From contig CAZMZD010000001.1 in the NCBI GenBank assembly GCA_964570895.1, forward strand, positions 331,674 to 395,673: a stretch of 64,000 bases of DNA, read 5' to 3'. Of this stretch, positions 7,403 through 15,847 are shown piece after piece. The translations under genes and the position numbers were made by a program. The notes beneath the pieces were generated by a model. It was not told where the DNA came from. It searched no databases and saw only the letters and a list, made by a program, of their open reading frames with translations. The number at the start of each line of letters is the position of its first letter. Within the stretch, counting starts at the first letter, position 1. The DNA comes from RGIG1918 sp964570895 (GTDB lineage: Bacteria; Cyanobacteriota; Vampirovibrionia; Gastranaerophilales; Gastranaerophilaceae).

Positions 7403-8459
7403 TTAATTTTTCCCCGTATTCTCTGATTTGATTTATCGTAAAATCGTACATATCACATTCTTTATTATAAAAATTCTTATACCATAAAACCGTTTTTTCA
7501 ATTGCCTCCGCGGTTTCATAAAGAGGCGCCCAGCCTAAAATTTCTTTTGCTTTGTCAGTGTTTAAAATTAGAGTTTTAGCCTCATGAGGATTTATATTTT
7601 TATCTTGTCTTATTTCGCCTTTTCCATAAAGTTTGCAAATGGTTTGGGTGACTTCCAAAACATTAATAACTTCACGTTCGCTGGGTCCAAAATTAAAAGC
7701 TTGCGCAAACTTTTTACCTTCTGAAAGCAATTTTTTGCCAAGAAGCAAGTATCCTGAAAGCGACTCCAAAACAAATTGCCACGGGCGAATTGCGGCAGGG
7801 TTTCTGATTATAATCGGTTCATTGTTATTTATTGCGCGAATGCAATCAGGAATTAACCTGTCTTGAGCCCAATCGCCGCCTGCAATTACGTTTCCTGCTC
7901 TTGCTGTTGCAAGCGCCATTTTGTTGTCTTCTTGAAGAAAAGAGTTTCTAAACGATGACGATAAAATTTCAACACAAGCTTTTGAAGACGAATACATATC
8001 GTATCCGCCAAGCGGGCAAGCTTCATCAAAAGCGTTTTTTAACTCATTATTTTCGTAGCATTTATCGGTTGTGACGTTTACAAAAGCGCGAATGCTTGGA
8101 GTGTATTTTGCAGCCATAAGAACATTTAAAGTGCCTAAAACATTTGTTTTATATGTCAGAACAGGTTCTTTATATGAAGTTCTGACAATTGGCTGCGCCG
8201 CAAGATGAAAGACAATATCAGGCTGAAAATCATTCATTGTTTTATTCAATAAGTTTTCGTCTAAAATGTCGCCGATTACTGATTTATCAATCTTGCCTTC
8301 AATATCCAATTCATAAAACATTGAAGGGTTAGTGTTTGGCGCAAGCGAATATCCGCAAACTTTGGCGCCAAGTTCTTTGAGCCACAAGGCAAGCCAGCTT
8401 CCTTTAAAGCCGGTGTGCCCTGTTAAAAAAACTTTTTTGCCTTTGTAAATATTGTTCAA
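7380..8459 (-). CDS. rfbG: CDP-glucose 4,6-dehydratase
   Basis: NAD-dependent short-chain dehydratase converting CDP-glucose to CDP-4-keto-6-deoxyglucose in the cytoplasm. The nucleotide-binding motif FLTGHTGFKG is at residues 11-20 and the catalytic YSSSK at 156-160. The longer frame to 8513 is rejected: its first codons overlap the -35 element of a good promoter (8485-8513). The TTG at 8457-8459 has GGAG six bases upstream and puts the N-terminus where the family starts. That gives 359 residues. It is transcribed with rfbH and supplies its substrate. Confidence 0.94.
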   Translation of the reverse strand: MNNIYKGKKVFLTGHTGFKGSWLALWLKELGAKVCGYSLAPNTNPSMFYELDIEGKIDKSVIGDILDENLLNKTMNDFQPDIVFHLAAQPIVRTSYKEPVLTYKTNVLGTLNVLMAAKYTPSIRAFVNVTTDKCYENNELKNAFDEACPLGGYDMYSSSKACVEILSSSFRNSFLQEDNKMALATARAGNVIAGGDWAQDRLIPDCIRAINNNEPIIIRNPAAIRPWQFVLESLSGYLLLGKKLLSEGKKFAQAFNFGPSEREVINVLEVTQTICKLYGKGEIRQDKNINPHEAKTLILNTDKAKEILGWAPLYETAEAIEKTVLWYKNFYNKECDMYDFTINQIREYGEKLSGARVTQ

Positions 8460-8484
8460 AACAAGCTCCGATTTAACATAAATT

Positions 8485-8513
8485 ATTTTAAAATATTTTT
8501 TGGAATATAACAA
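8485..8513 (-). promoter_or_regulatory. promoter of rfbG-rfbH
   Basis: On the minus strand TTGTTA (8508-8513), a 17-base spacer and TAAAAT (8485-8490) place the start of transcription near 8478, just upstream of the rfbG ribosome site. Confidence 0.65.
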
Positions 8514-8559
8514 GAAATTTAGTTTAAAGAAACACTTAAGTGCAACAAATGTAACACAT

Positions 8560-8589
8560 TTGCCAAACGCGCAGTAAATTTTGTATATT
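8560..8589 (+). promoter_or_regulatory. promoter of the GT-C-like membrane protein gene
   Basis: TTGCCA (8560-8565), an 18-base spacer and TATATT (8584-8589) lie so that transcription would begin at or next to the ATG at 8596. It is divergent from the rfbG promoter. Confidence 0.55.
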
Positions 8590-8595
8590 GATTAT

Positions 8596-10344
8596 ATGGA
8601 TATGAATAAAATTAAATTATTTTGGAAAAAGCTGGCGCCATATTTTATCACAGCTTGTTTAACTTATTTTTTCTTGGTTATAATCGCCGGAATAAACAGG
8701 GTTAACTTTAATTTTCCGATTGACTTCAATTGGGATTCCACTTTGTTTTTGGTAAACATTAAATCTTTTTTTAATGGCGAATGGGGGATTTTTGACACAG
8801 CCAAAAACAGCGCTCTAAGCGCTCCGCTCGGGCTTAATATGGGCGCTTTTCCAACTGCTGATTTGAATTTAATTTTAATTATTTTAAAAATATTTGCAGT
8901 CTTAAATATAAATTTTATTGCAGCAATTAATATTTATTTTTTCCTGACATTTTTCTTAACTTCCCTTATTTCGCTTTATGTTTTGAAGAAATTAGATATT
9001 CCAAATAACATTGCAATTGGCGCAGCTCTTTTATTTGCGTTTCTGCCTTATCATTTTTTAAGAGAAGTGAAACACATAGTTCTTGCTTCTTATTTTCTTG
9101 TTCCTTTAATGGCGCTGGCGCTTTTTTATGTATGGCAGAAAAAACCTTTGTTTTTTAAAAAATGCGGCGAAGTTTGGAAATTCGATTTACTAAACAAAAA
9201 GGCTGTTTTTGTTTATGTTTTACTTGCCCTTACTGCCTTATCTTCCATATACTACAATCTTTTCTTTATGTTCTTTTTGTTAATTGCAGGGCTAAGCGCT
9301 TATTTTTATCACAAAAATTATAGGCATTTTGCAAGCGCCGCAATTGCTGTCATAATTTTATTATTTTTCACATTTATAAATTTCCTTCCAAACATTATTT
9401 ACATAAAAAACAATGCAAGCGAAAATTACACACAGAGAGGGTTTGCACAAACAGAATATTACGGGCTGCGCGTTCCGCAAATGTTGCTTCCTGTTGATAA
9501 CCACATAATAAAACCGCTTGCAAAAATCAAGACGGAATATAATGAAGGCGCGCTGATTGTGAACGAAAGCTCGATGGCAACTCTTGGCTTTGCACTTTCC
9601 GTTTCTTTTGTGGCGCTTCTTTTCAACTTTTTGTTTGTAAGAAAAAATAAATTTGACGCATATCAAAAACTTGGTTTTTTAACGGTTTCATCGGTTTTGC
9701 TTACGGTTTCAGGCGGATTTTTATCTTATTTTGCAATTTTTGGGCTGACACAACTTCGCTCGTGCAATAGGATTAGTATCTTTATCGCGTTTTTTGCGCT
9801 CATCGGCTTATGCCTTTTCTTGAAAAATATCACCAAAAAACACAAAACCAGATTATGCAATTTGCTAATTATCCTCTTTTTTGTGCTCGCGCTTTTAGAC
9901 ATTTCTTCATATACATTCAATTTTGCACTTAAACAACAAGCAATTAAAAAAGAGGTTTATTCGCTTGCTTCTTTGGTTAATTACATCGAGGCGCAAAGCC
10001 CTGATAAAATCAAAGTCTTCACCCTTCCTTATTTAGATTTTCCGGAAGGCAAACCGTCATATATGATGTATGACTATGAGCTTGCAAAACCTGCCGCATT
10101 TTCAAACAGAGTGCAATATTCTTATGGCGCCTTAAAGGGTTCCGCACTTGATAAAAAATATCAAGAATATTCTAACTTAAATTCGCAAACATTGGTTCAA
10201 GCGCTTCGAAATGACGGATTTGACGGCATTTTAATTGATACAAAAGGATATTATCAATATCCTCAAGATTTGATAAATTTATCAAAAATTTTAGGCACAC
10301 CGTTTGTATCGCAAGACGGGGTTTGGGTTTATTACAGATTATAG
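8596..10344 (+). CDS. multi-pass membrane protein, GT-C-like glycosyltransferase candidate
   Basis: A 582-residue protein with about ten to twelve hydrophobic segments in the N-terminal 430 residues and a soluble C-terminal domain. The first periplasmic loop carries acidic residues (DFNWDST, about residues 40-46) as in GT-C enzymes using polyprenyl-phosphate sugars. A later segment, LPYHFLREVKH, resembles the conserved helix of such membrane glycosyltransferases. It is followed after 10 bases by a GtrB-like polyprenyl-phosphate glycosyltransferase, which would make the donor. I chose the ATG at 8596 because the -10 box overlaps the TTG at 8581. The exact family is not recognised; a role in surface glycan modification is inferred from fold and context. 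Confidence 0.65.
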   Translation: MDMNKIKLFWKKLAPYFITACLTYFFLVIIAGINRVNFNFPIDFNWDSTLFLVNIKSFFNGEWGIFDTAKNSALSAPLGLNMGAFPTADLNLILIILKIFAVLNINFIAAINIYFFLTFFLTSLISLYVLKKLDIPNNIAIGAALLFAFLPYHFLREVKHIVLASYFLVPLMALALFYVWQKKPLFFKKCGEVWKFDLLNKKAVFVYVLLALTALSSIYYNLFFMFFLLIAGLSAYFYHKNYRHFASAAIAVIILLFFTFINFLPNIIYIKNNASENYTQRGFAQTEYYGLRVPQMLLPVDNHIIKPLAKIKTEYNEGALIVNESSMATLGFALSVSFVALLFNFLFVRKNKFDAYQKLGFLTVSSVLLTVSGGFLSYFAIFGLTQLRSCNRISIFIAFFALIGLCLFLKNITKKHKTRLCNLLIILFFVLALLDISSYTFNFALKQQAIKKEVYSLASLVNYIEAQSPDKIKVFTLPYLDFPEGKPSYMMYDYELAKPAAFSNRVQYSYGALKGSALDKKYQEYSNLNSQTLVQALRNDGFDGILIDTKGYYQYPQDLINLSKILGTPFVSQDGVWVYYRL

Positions 10345-10354
10345 TTGGGGTTCG

Positions 10355-11293
10355 ATGAAAAAAATAAGCATAGTTTCAAGTTGTTTTAACGAAGAAGAAA
10401 ATATAGAAATACTTTATAATGCAGTGAAAAAGCAAATGGAGCCATATTTAGACAGATACGAATATGAGCAAATTATTGTTGACAATTGTTCAACAGATAA
10501 TAGCGCCAAAATTTTACGCGAACTTGCAGAAAAAGATAAAAATTTAAAAGTCATTCTTAATGCAAGGAATTTTGGGCACATTCGTTCTCCGTATTGGGCA
10601 ATGATTAACGGAGCGGGCGACGCAATAATTTACATGGCTTCCGACTTGCAAGACCCGCCGGAGCTTATCGGTGATTTTATTAAAAAATGGGAAGAAGGTT
10701 ATAAAATTGTTCTTGGACAAAAAAGGGCTTCAGAGGAATTTTTCTTAATGCGACTTATTCGCAACACTTTCTATTATTTAATCGGGAAAATTGCAGACGA
10801 TGGGGTTAAGTTGGTTCCAAATTGCACCGGTTTTGGGCTATATGACAAACAAATTATAGATATTGCCCGCACAATCGATGACCCGTATCCATATTTTAGG
10901 GGCTTAATTTGTGAAATAGGTTTTGAGCAAGCAATAATTCCTTTCGTGCAACCAACAAGAAAACATGGGAAAACAAAAAACAATTTTTACACATTGTATG
11001 ATAACGCAATGATTGGAATTATTAAACACTCGAAATTGCCGCTCAGGCTTGCTTCTTTCATAGGTTCAATACTTTCTCTTGCAAGTTTGACTGTTGCGGT
11101 TTTCTATTTTATTTATAAGCTGATTTTCTGGAATTCTTTTTCGGCAGGTCAAGCGCCGCTTGTGATTGGGCTATTTTTCTTCTCATCGGTTCAATTATTC
11201 TTTATTGGCGTGCTCGGGGAATATATTGGCGCAATTTACACAAGAATTAACAAAAAACCGCTCGTGATTGAAAAAGAAAGAATTAATTTCTAG
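10355..11293 (+). CDS. family 2 glycosyltransferase, GtrB/DPM1-like polyprenyl-phosphate sugar synthase
   Basis: Likely moves a hexose from a nucleotide sugar to undecaprenyl phosphate on the inner face of the membrane. The GT-A domain begins KKISIVSSCFNEEENI, has DNCSTDNSA and the metal-binding SDLQDPPELI (about residues 91-100). Two C-terminal membrane helices (about 232-258 and 268-292) and a basic tail follow, as in GtrB. The start at 10355 fits the family N-terminus and has TTGGGG upstream; the frame extending back to 10304 would overlap the previous gene. Its 3' end overlaps the convergent reductase gene by 11 bases. No GtrA flippase is adjacent. Confidence 0.88.
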   Translation: MKKISIVSSCFNEEENIEILYNAVKKQMEPYLDRYEYEQIIVDNCSTDNSAKILRELAEKDKNLKVILNARNFGHIRSPYWAMINGAGDAIIYMASDLQDPPELIGDFIKKWEEGYKIVLGQKRASEEFFLMRLIRNTFYYLIGKIADDGVKLVPNCTGFGLYDKQIIDIARTIDDPYPYFRGLICEIGFEQAIIPFVQPTRKHGKTKNNFYTLYDNAMIGIIKHSKLPLRLASFIGSILSLASLTVAVFYFIYKLIFWNSFSAGQAPLVIGLFFFSSVQLFFIGVLGEYIGAIYTRINKKPLVIEKERINF

Positions 11294-12134
11294 TTTGCTT
11301 TAAATGGTTGAACAATTTTTTCAAGCCTTCTTCCAATTCGGTGAATTTAAAATTCGGAATTTCGCCCAAAAGAAGAGCGTTGGAACCTGTGTATTTGTGC
11401 TCTAGCGAGGAATTTAATATTTTAACTTTTGTTTTGTGCCCGCTTATTTTATTCACTATTTCAGCAATTTCGGCCATTGTTGTGCTTATTGTTGGAGTCG
11501 CGTTGATTATTTTTTTATCCGTCCAATTAGATATAAAATGTTCGATAATTTTTTCTAAATCTTCAATAAATAAATAGTCAAAAACCGTGTTGTTTTCAAT
11601 GATTATTTCTTCGTTTTTAAGATTTTGCAATATTGCGTAAGTTGGAAACCTTGTTTCTTTTTCGCCGGCGCCATAGCAAGCAAAAATGTTGAGGCAGAGG
11701 GAATTTTCCGTTTTTTCTATTATTTTTGCAAGCTCCATTTTGGATTTACCATATAAATCACGAGGCTCAAATTTACCAATTTCAAACTCTTTAACTTTAT
11801 CTAAATTTCTTGTTTTATCATACATTGCACCGGAGCCAAAAGTTATGATTTTTACATTTTTTGCTCTTGAATAAAGAAGATTTTTAAACATTTTCAAGTT
11901 ATTTTCAAAAGTTGAAGGCGGGTCTTGCAGAGCGCGAGCGCCTCCAACCGTTGCCGCATGAATTATAAAGTCAATTTTATTTTCTTCAAAATATTTATTA
12001 ACCGCAGCGCCATCAAGCAAATCGAGCTCAAAGCTTCTTGGGGATAAAATTTTATATTTATTTTCAAAGTATTTTTTTAAATTTTTTCCAATGAAGCCAC
12101 CGGAGCCTGTAATTAAAATATTTTGAATTTCCAC
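11283..12134 (-). CDS. NAD(P)-dependent sugar epimerase/reductase (SDR family)
   Basis: Extended short-chain dehydrogenase, 283 residues, with the Rossmann motif TGSGGFIGKNL near the N-terminus and the catalytic pair in YGKSKMELAK. It resembles GDP-fucose synthase/WcaG-type epimerase-reductases. In a CDP-dideoxy sugar locus with a ThDP enzyme, a keto-sugar reductase such as YerF is a sensible role, but substrate is not shown by sequence. The GTG at 12132-12134 follows the upstream stop by one base and has GAGG six bases before it. An ATG at 12146 is the alternative. Last gene of the rfbF operon. Confidence 0.82.
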   Translation of the reverse strand: MEIQNILITGSGGFIGKNLKKYFENKYKILSPRSFELDLLDGAAVNKYFEENKIDFIIHAATVGGARALQDPPSTFENNLKMFKNLLYSRAKNVKIITFGSGAMYDKTRNLDKVKEFEIGKFEPRDLYGKSKMELAKIIEKTENSLCLNIFACYGAGEKETRFPTYAILQNLKNEEIIIENNTVFDYLFIEDLEKIIEHFISNWTDKKIINATPTISTTMAEIAEIVNKISGHKTKVKILNSSLEHKYTGSNALLLGEIPNFKFTELEEGLKKLFNHLKQTRN

Positions 12135-12135
12135 C

Positions 12136-13917
12136 TTAGACCTCATTGCATTTTTCAAATTCATCTCTATCCAAAAATGGATACATGTCTTCAAGACTTG
12201 GCGACACCATTGTTCCGTCTTCGAGTGTTTTTGCAGAGAGTTTTGGCGCAAAATCATATTCTTCTTCAACCATAACTTCACACAATATGGCGCCTTTGGT
12301 GTTTAAAACTTCGGAAATATCTTTATCCATAGTAGACGGATTTGAAATTCGCACAGTGTTAAGCCCAAAAGCTTTTGCAACTTCTATAAAATTCGGAACA
12401 CTTACGCCTGAAGTTTCGCCGGAGCCTGTCATGTTGCCGTTAAAAAACCTCTTTTGAGTTTGTCTTATTGAAGAATATCCTTTGTTGTTAATTACAAAAA
12501 TTTTAATTGGCAAATTATTATGAACAATTGTTTGAAGTTCTTGCAGATTCATCATAATCGAGCCATCGCCTTCAAGGCAAACAACATTTCTGCTACCCGC
12601 CTCATAACACGCGCCGATTGCAGCAGGAAGCCCGTAACCCATTGAAGCACTGCCTGAATTTAAGATATACCTTTGGCGCGATTTAATAACCGCATTTTGA
12701 AACATACACACACTTGCAGAGCCGTTTGCAGAAACTAAAATATCGCCCTCCAAAAGCGCCTTAGAAAGAGAATGCGTAAAATGATACGGTTCAATTTTTT
12801 CTAAAGTTTGCGCTTTTTCCTTCCAATTCTCAAAAGAAAATTTTTCTTTTAATTTTTGCGTATGTTCAAGCCAATTTTTAAAAGAGGGGATGTTATAATT
12901 TTCAAGCGCAGATATAATTTCAGGAATAAAAGTGGCTAAATCTGCCTGAATTGCTAAATCGGGCCTTATGGTGGGCTTATTCAGCTCTGCACTATCAATA
13001 TCGACCACAATTTTATATGCATTTTTTGCAAAATTTTCATAATTATAACTTATTTGCCTGATATTATTTCTTGTGCCCAAGCATAATATCAAATCCGCAT
13101 TTTGAAGGGCAAAATTACCCGCCCTTTGGCCGATTGTTCCAATTCGCCCTGCATAATATTCACTGTTTTCTTCAAGCAAATCAAAACCGTTTAAGGTAAG
13201 AACCGTCGGGATTTTTAATTTATCAATCAATTTTTTAAGATTATTTTCTTGGTGCGAAAGCTTTACCCCTTGCCCTGCAATTATTAACGGTTTTTTTGCA
13301 GTTTTAATTTTTTCTAAAACTTCATTTATTTTGCAATCATACAGTTTTTGCGCTTCAGGTTTAAATTCAATTAAATCATCTTCGTTAATAATTGCTGCCT
13401 GCACATTCATTGGCACATCAAGCCAGACAGGGCCTTTTCTACCATTCGTTGCTTCATAAATTGCTTTATCAAGATGATATTTAATTTCGTTCGGTTCTGT
13501 CACCATTTTAGCGTATTTTGTGATTGGCGAAACGATGGATATAATGTCTGCTTCTTGGTCACCAAGTTGCCTTAGGCTAAGTTCAGGACAAGAGCTTAAG
13601 CAAGTTGAATATTTAACTTGACCCGAGATATATAAAACAGGCACAGAATCTGTCCATTCGCCAAACACGCCATTTGGGCAATTTAGGCCTCCGGGGCCTG
13701 TTGTCACATTAACAACCGCCATTTCACCATTAACTTTTGCATAACCTTCCGCCGCGAAAGAGCATGCCTGCTCATGATGACAAGCAGTGTAGGGAATTTC
13801 GCGCCCCAAGCTATCATTCAGGTGCATTGCCCCGCCGCCGGACACCATAAAAAAATGTTTAACGCCGTGTTCTTTTAACCTTTTTGCAATGTAATCAGAT
13901 ACTTTATATTGCGCCAT
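12136..13917 (-). CDS. thiamine-diphosphate enzyme, acetolactate synthase-like (YerE-type candidate)
   Basis: A 593-residue ThDP-dependent enzyme of the IlvB superfamily. The activating glutamate lies in CHHEQACSFAAEGYAKV (Glu49). The ThDP/Mg motif runs from GDGS (450-453) to NNKGY (477-481). A central flavin/nucleotide domain lies between. Context argues against valine-isoleucine synthesis: no ilvN, ilvC or ilvD nearby, and it sits in a CDP-sugar operon. YerE of Yersinia, which adds a two-carbon unit from pyruvate to CDP-3,6-dideoxy-4-keto-glucose, is the best functional model. That assignment is inference; ordinary acetolactate synthase activity is not excluded. Confidence 0.82.
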   Translation of the reverse strand: MAQYKVSDYIAKRLKEHGVKHFFMVSGGGAMHLNDSLGREIPYTACHHEQACSFAAEGYAKVNGEMAVVNVTTGPGGLNCPNGVFGEWTDSVPVLYISGQVKYSTCLSSCPELSLRQLGDQEADIISIVSPITKYAKMVTEPNEIKYHLDKAIYEATNGRKGPVWLDVPMNVQAAIINEDDLIEFKPEAQKLYDCKINEVLEKIKTAKKPLIIAGQGVKLSHQENNLKKLIDKLKIPTVLTLNGFDLLEENSEYYAGRIGTIGQRAGNFALQNADLILCLGTRNNIRQISYNYENFAKNAYKIVVDIDSAELNKPTIRPDLAIQADLATFIPEIISALENYNIPSFKNWLEHTQKLKEKFSFENWKEKAQTLEKIEPYHFTHSLSKALLEGDILVSANGSASVCMFQNAVIKSRQRYILNSGSASMGYGLPAAIGACYEAGSRNVVCLEGDGSIMMNLQELQTIVHNNLPIKIFVINNKGYSSIRQTQKRFFNGNMTGSGETSGVSVPNFIEVAKAFGLNTVRISNPSTMDKDISEVLNTKGAILCEVMVEEEYDFAPKLSAKTLEDGTMVSPSLEDMYPFLDRDEFEKCNEV

Positions 13918-13918
13918 A

Positions 13919-15013
13919 TTAAGTTTCTAAACCTCTGTTATATATTTTATCTTTCAATGTTTTATTGTACGCATAGGGGCAGTCGATATCATCAATTTTA
14001 ATTGGTTCATCTTTTTTGACATCTCTTAAAAGAACTTCACCGCGCATTAATTCTCTGCAAGAAATTTGCCCCTTTTGAAGAGGTATTGCTAAGTATACAT
14101 CTTCGTCAGCTAAAGCTTCGCCGGCTTTAAAATCCCTTCCTGCGTAAACTCCACGCACAAGCGTGTCTAAATATTTTGTTTCTTTTTCGTCCGCACATCT
14201 TTTAGAGCGAGAATATGCACCGCAAATTTCTTGAGCGTGTTTGTAGGCTTGTATCCATCTGTCTATATCTTCAGGAAGCGAGCAATAGGGAGAAACGGGC
14301 ACATTATTAAAATCTACGTCAATATGCCTTTCAAAAGTTCTGGCGCCTTTTGCGTATGCAATATACATCGGAATTTCTATATTTTCATTATATTCATGGG
14401 TCGAAAAACCAATTATATGCTTCGGATATCTTCCTTTTAAGAAATCGATTTGATTAAGCTCTAATTCTGATTTTTGGGTTGGATATTTAGAAATACAGTG
14501 ATTTATAGCAAGCGGTATATTTCTGTTTTCAAAAAAAGTAACCAAATCATCTATATCTTTAAGGGAAGAGCCGCCTGTTGAAACAATTACAGGCTTTCTT
14601 GTTTTTGCAATTTTTTCTATTAAAATCCAATCGTTAATATCTGATGATGCAATTTTTATGATTTGAACACCAAGGTTAACGCAAGTGTCAACGGATTTTT
14701 CATCAAAAGGGGTGGACATTGTGATACAGCCGGTTTTTTTGATTGCGTCAATCAAAATAGCATAATTATCATAGTCCATTTTTGTTGCGATAGTTTTTTT
14801 GATATATCTTATATCTTCCCTGTTTCTGAAATCTTTGTGTATAAAGTTATCAACATCCCTAAATTGCAATTTTATCGCAGCTTTAACGTTATTAAACCTG
14901 ACTATTCGCGAAAAATCTTCGATGATTTTCTTACCGCGTGCAACATCGCCCCAATGGTTGTTTGCCAACTCAAGTACAAATAAATCTTCAAAAATATTAT
15001 TTCCGTTGTTCAC
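13919..15013 (-). CDS. NeuB-family synthase with C-terminal SAF domain
   Basis: Sialic-acid-synthase-like TIM barrel that condenses phosphoenolpyruvate with an aldehyde sugar. Visible family blocks: ELANNHWGD (15-23), KLQFRD, MSTPFDEKSVD, IKIASSDIND, VSTGGSS, HCISKYPT, GFSTHE and GARTFERHID. A C-terminal antifreeze-like SAF domain begins about residue 280 (RGVYAGRDFKAGEAL). Length 364 is typical. The start is GTG with AAGGA nine bases upstream. No NeuA, NeuC or PseB/PseC-type genes accompany it, so the product may not be a standard nonulosonate. It sits two bases from the ThDP gene, in the rfbF operon. Confidence 0.88.
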   Translation of the reverse strand: MNNGNNIFEDLFVLELANNHWGDVARGKKIIEDFSRIVRFNNVKAAIKLQFRDVDNFIHKDFRNREDIRYIKKTIATKMDYDNYAILIDAIKKTGCITMSTPFDEKSVDTCVNLGVQIIKIASSDINDWILIEKIAKTRKPVIVSTGGSSLKDIDDLVTFFENRNIPLAINHCISKYPTQKSELELNQIDFLKGRYPKHIIGFSTHEYNENIEIPMYIAYAKGARTFERHIDVDFNNVPVSPYCSLPEDIDRWIQAYKHAQEICGAYSRSKRCADEKETKYLDTLVRGVYAGRDFKAGEALADEDVYLAIPLQKGQISCRELMRGEVLLRDVKKDEPIKIDDIDCPYAYNKTLKDKIYNRGLET

Positions 15014-15058
15014 AGTTAAAATTCCTTTTTAATAAAAACCTAGTGAGATATATGTGTT

Positions 15059-15847
15059 TTAATTTTTGCGCCGCTCTTCTAAAATTTTGAGTCTTGTTTC
15101 ATCTTCTTTCGATATGGTTTTATAGTATTCACGTTTGTTTTTTAACCACATTATTTCAAAATCAAGTGCTTTTAAAATACCTTTTTCGGGGTTTTTTCCC
15201 TCAAGCACTGATTGCGCGTCAAAAATTATTTTTCTTGTTTCAAATCTATTGAGTATATTTTTTGGCAGTTTTTTAAAAAATGGCAAAGATAGGGCTGAAA
15301 CACCGCCGCCAATTACAAAATCTTTGTTATATTTTTTTGTAATGTGGGCAATTTTTAGCGCGTAATCCAAAATTAAATCACTGTTTATATCGCCCGCGGT
15401 CAAGCCCAAGGAGCACGCCATATCTGTCCTTCCAAAGACAATGCCTGTCAGGTCGCAAGAAAAATCGCTGTTTAAAATTTCATCTAAATATTCAAACCCG
15501 TATTTTGTTTCAATATTTATTAAAAAATCAGCTTTTTCTGGACATCTAGCGGGGTATACGGTTTTTGCAGCTTGCAAAAATTTTTTCGCAGCATAAGGCG
15601 ATTCTATCATCGGCGCAATTATTGCCGTTGCACCAATTGTTTTTGCATCACGCATATCTTTAAGGGCTTCGCAGCCGCCGATTTTAATTGTTAAATCAAG
15701 CCCCGCTTTTTTGGCAATATCACTAAGGCGCAAAGCTTCATCAAATCTAGTTCCTTCAGCTTCAAATTCGGCTTTAATTCCAAGTGCACAATGATTTTCT
15801 TTCAAATCAATCAAGGTTGAAACCATCTGTTTTTCAAGTAAATTCAT
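15059..15847 (-). CDS. HpcH/HpaI (CitE-like) aldolase family protein
   Basis: A 262-residue TIM-barrel enzyme related to class II pyruvate aldolases and citrate-lyase beta subunits. Metal and substrate residues are visible in APMIESPYAAKK, LINIETKYG and FGRTDMACSLG, plus a glycine-rich IGGGVSAL. Such enzymes make or break a C-C bond using pyruvate or acetyl units. The ATG at 15845-15847 overlaps the rfbF stop as ATGA and has AGGA six bases upstream; the frame from 15880 is too long. It lies between rfbF and the NeuB-like gene, so a sugar-pathway role is inferred. Confidence 0.82.
   Translation of the reverse strand: MNLLEKQMVSTLIDLKENHCALGIKAEFEAEGTRFDEALRLSDIAKKAGLDLTIKIGGCEALKDMRDAKTIGATAIIAPMIESPYAAKKFLQAAKTVYPARCPEKADFLINIETKYGFEYLDEILNSDFSCDLTGIVFGRTDMACSLGLTAGDINSDLILDYALKIAHITKKYNKDFVIGGGVSALSLPFFKKLPKNILNRFETRKIIFDAQSVLEGKNPEKGILKALDFEIMWLKNKREYYKTISKEDETRLKILEERRKN

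Noticed and set aside
8460..8513. Longer N-terminus of RfbG starting at 8513
   Set aside because: Those codons overlap the -35 and -10 elements of the rfbG promoter, and the TTG at 8459 has a proper ribosome site.
12136..13917. Housekeeping acetolactate synthase (ilvB)
   Set aside because: No ilvN, ilvC or ilvD nearby and the gene is embedded in a CDP-sugar operon. I kept a neutral call because sequence alone does not exclude it.
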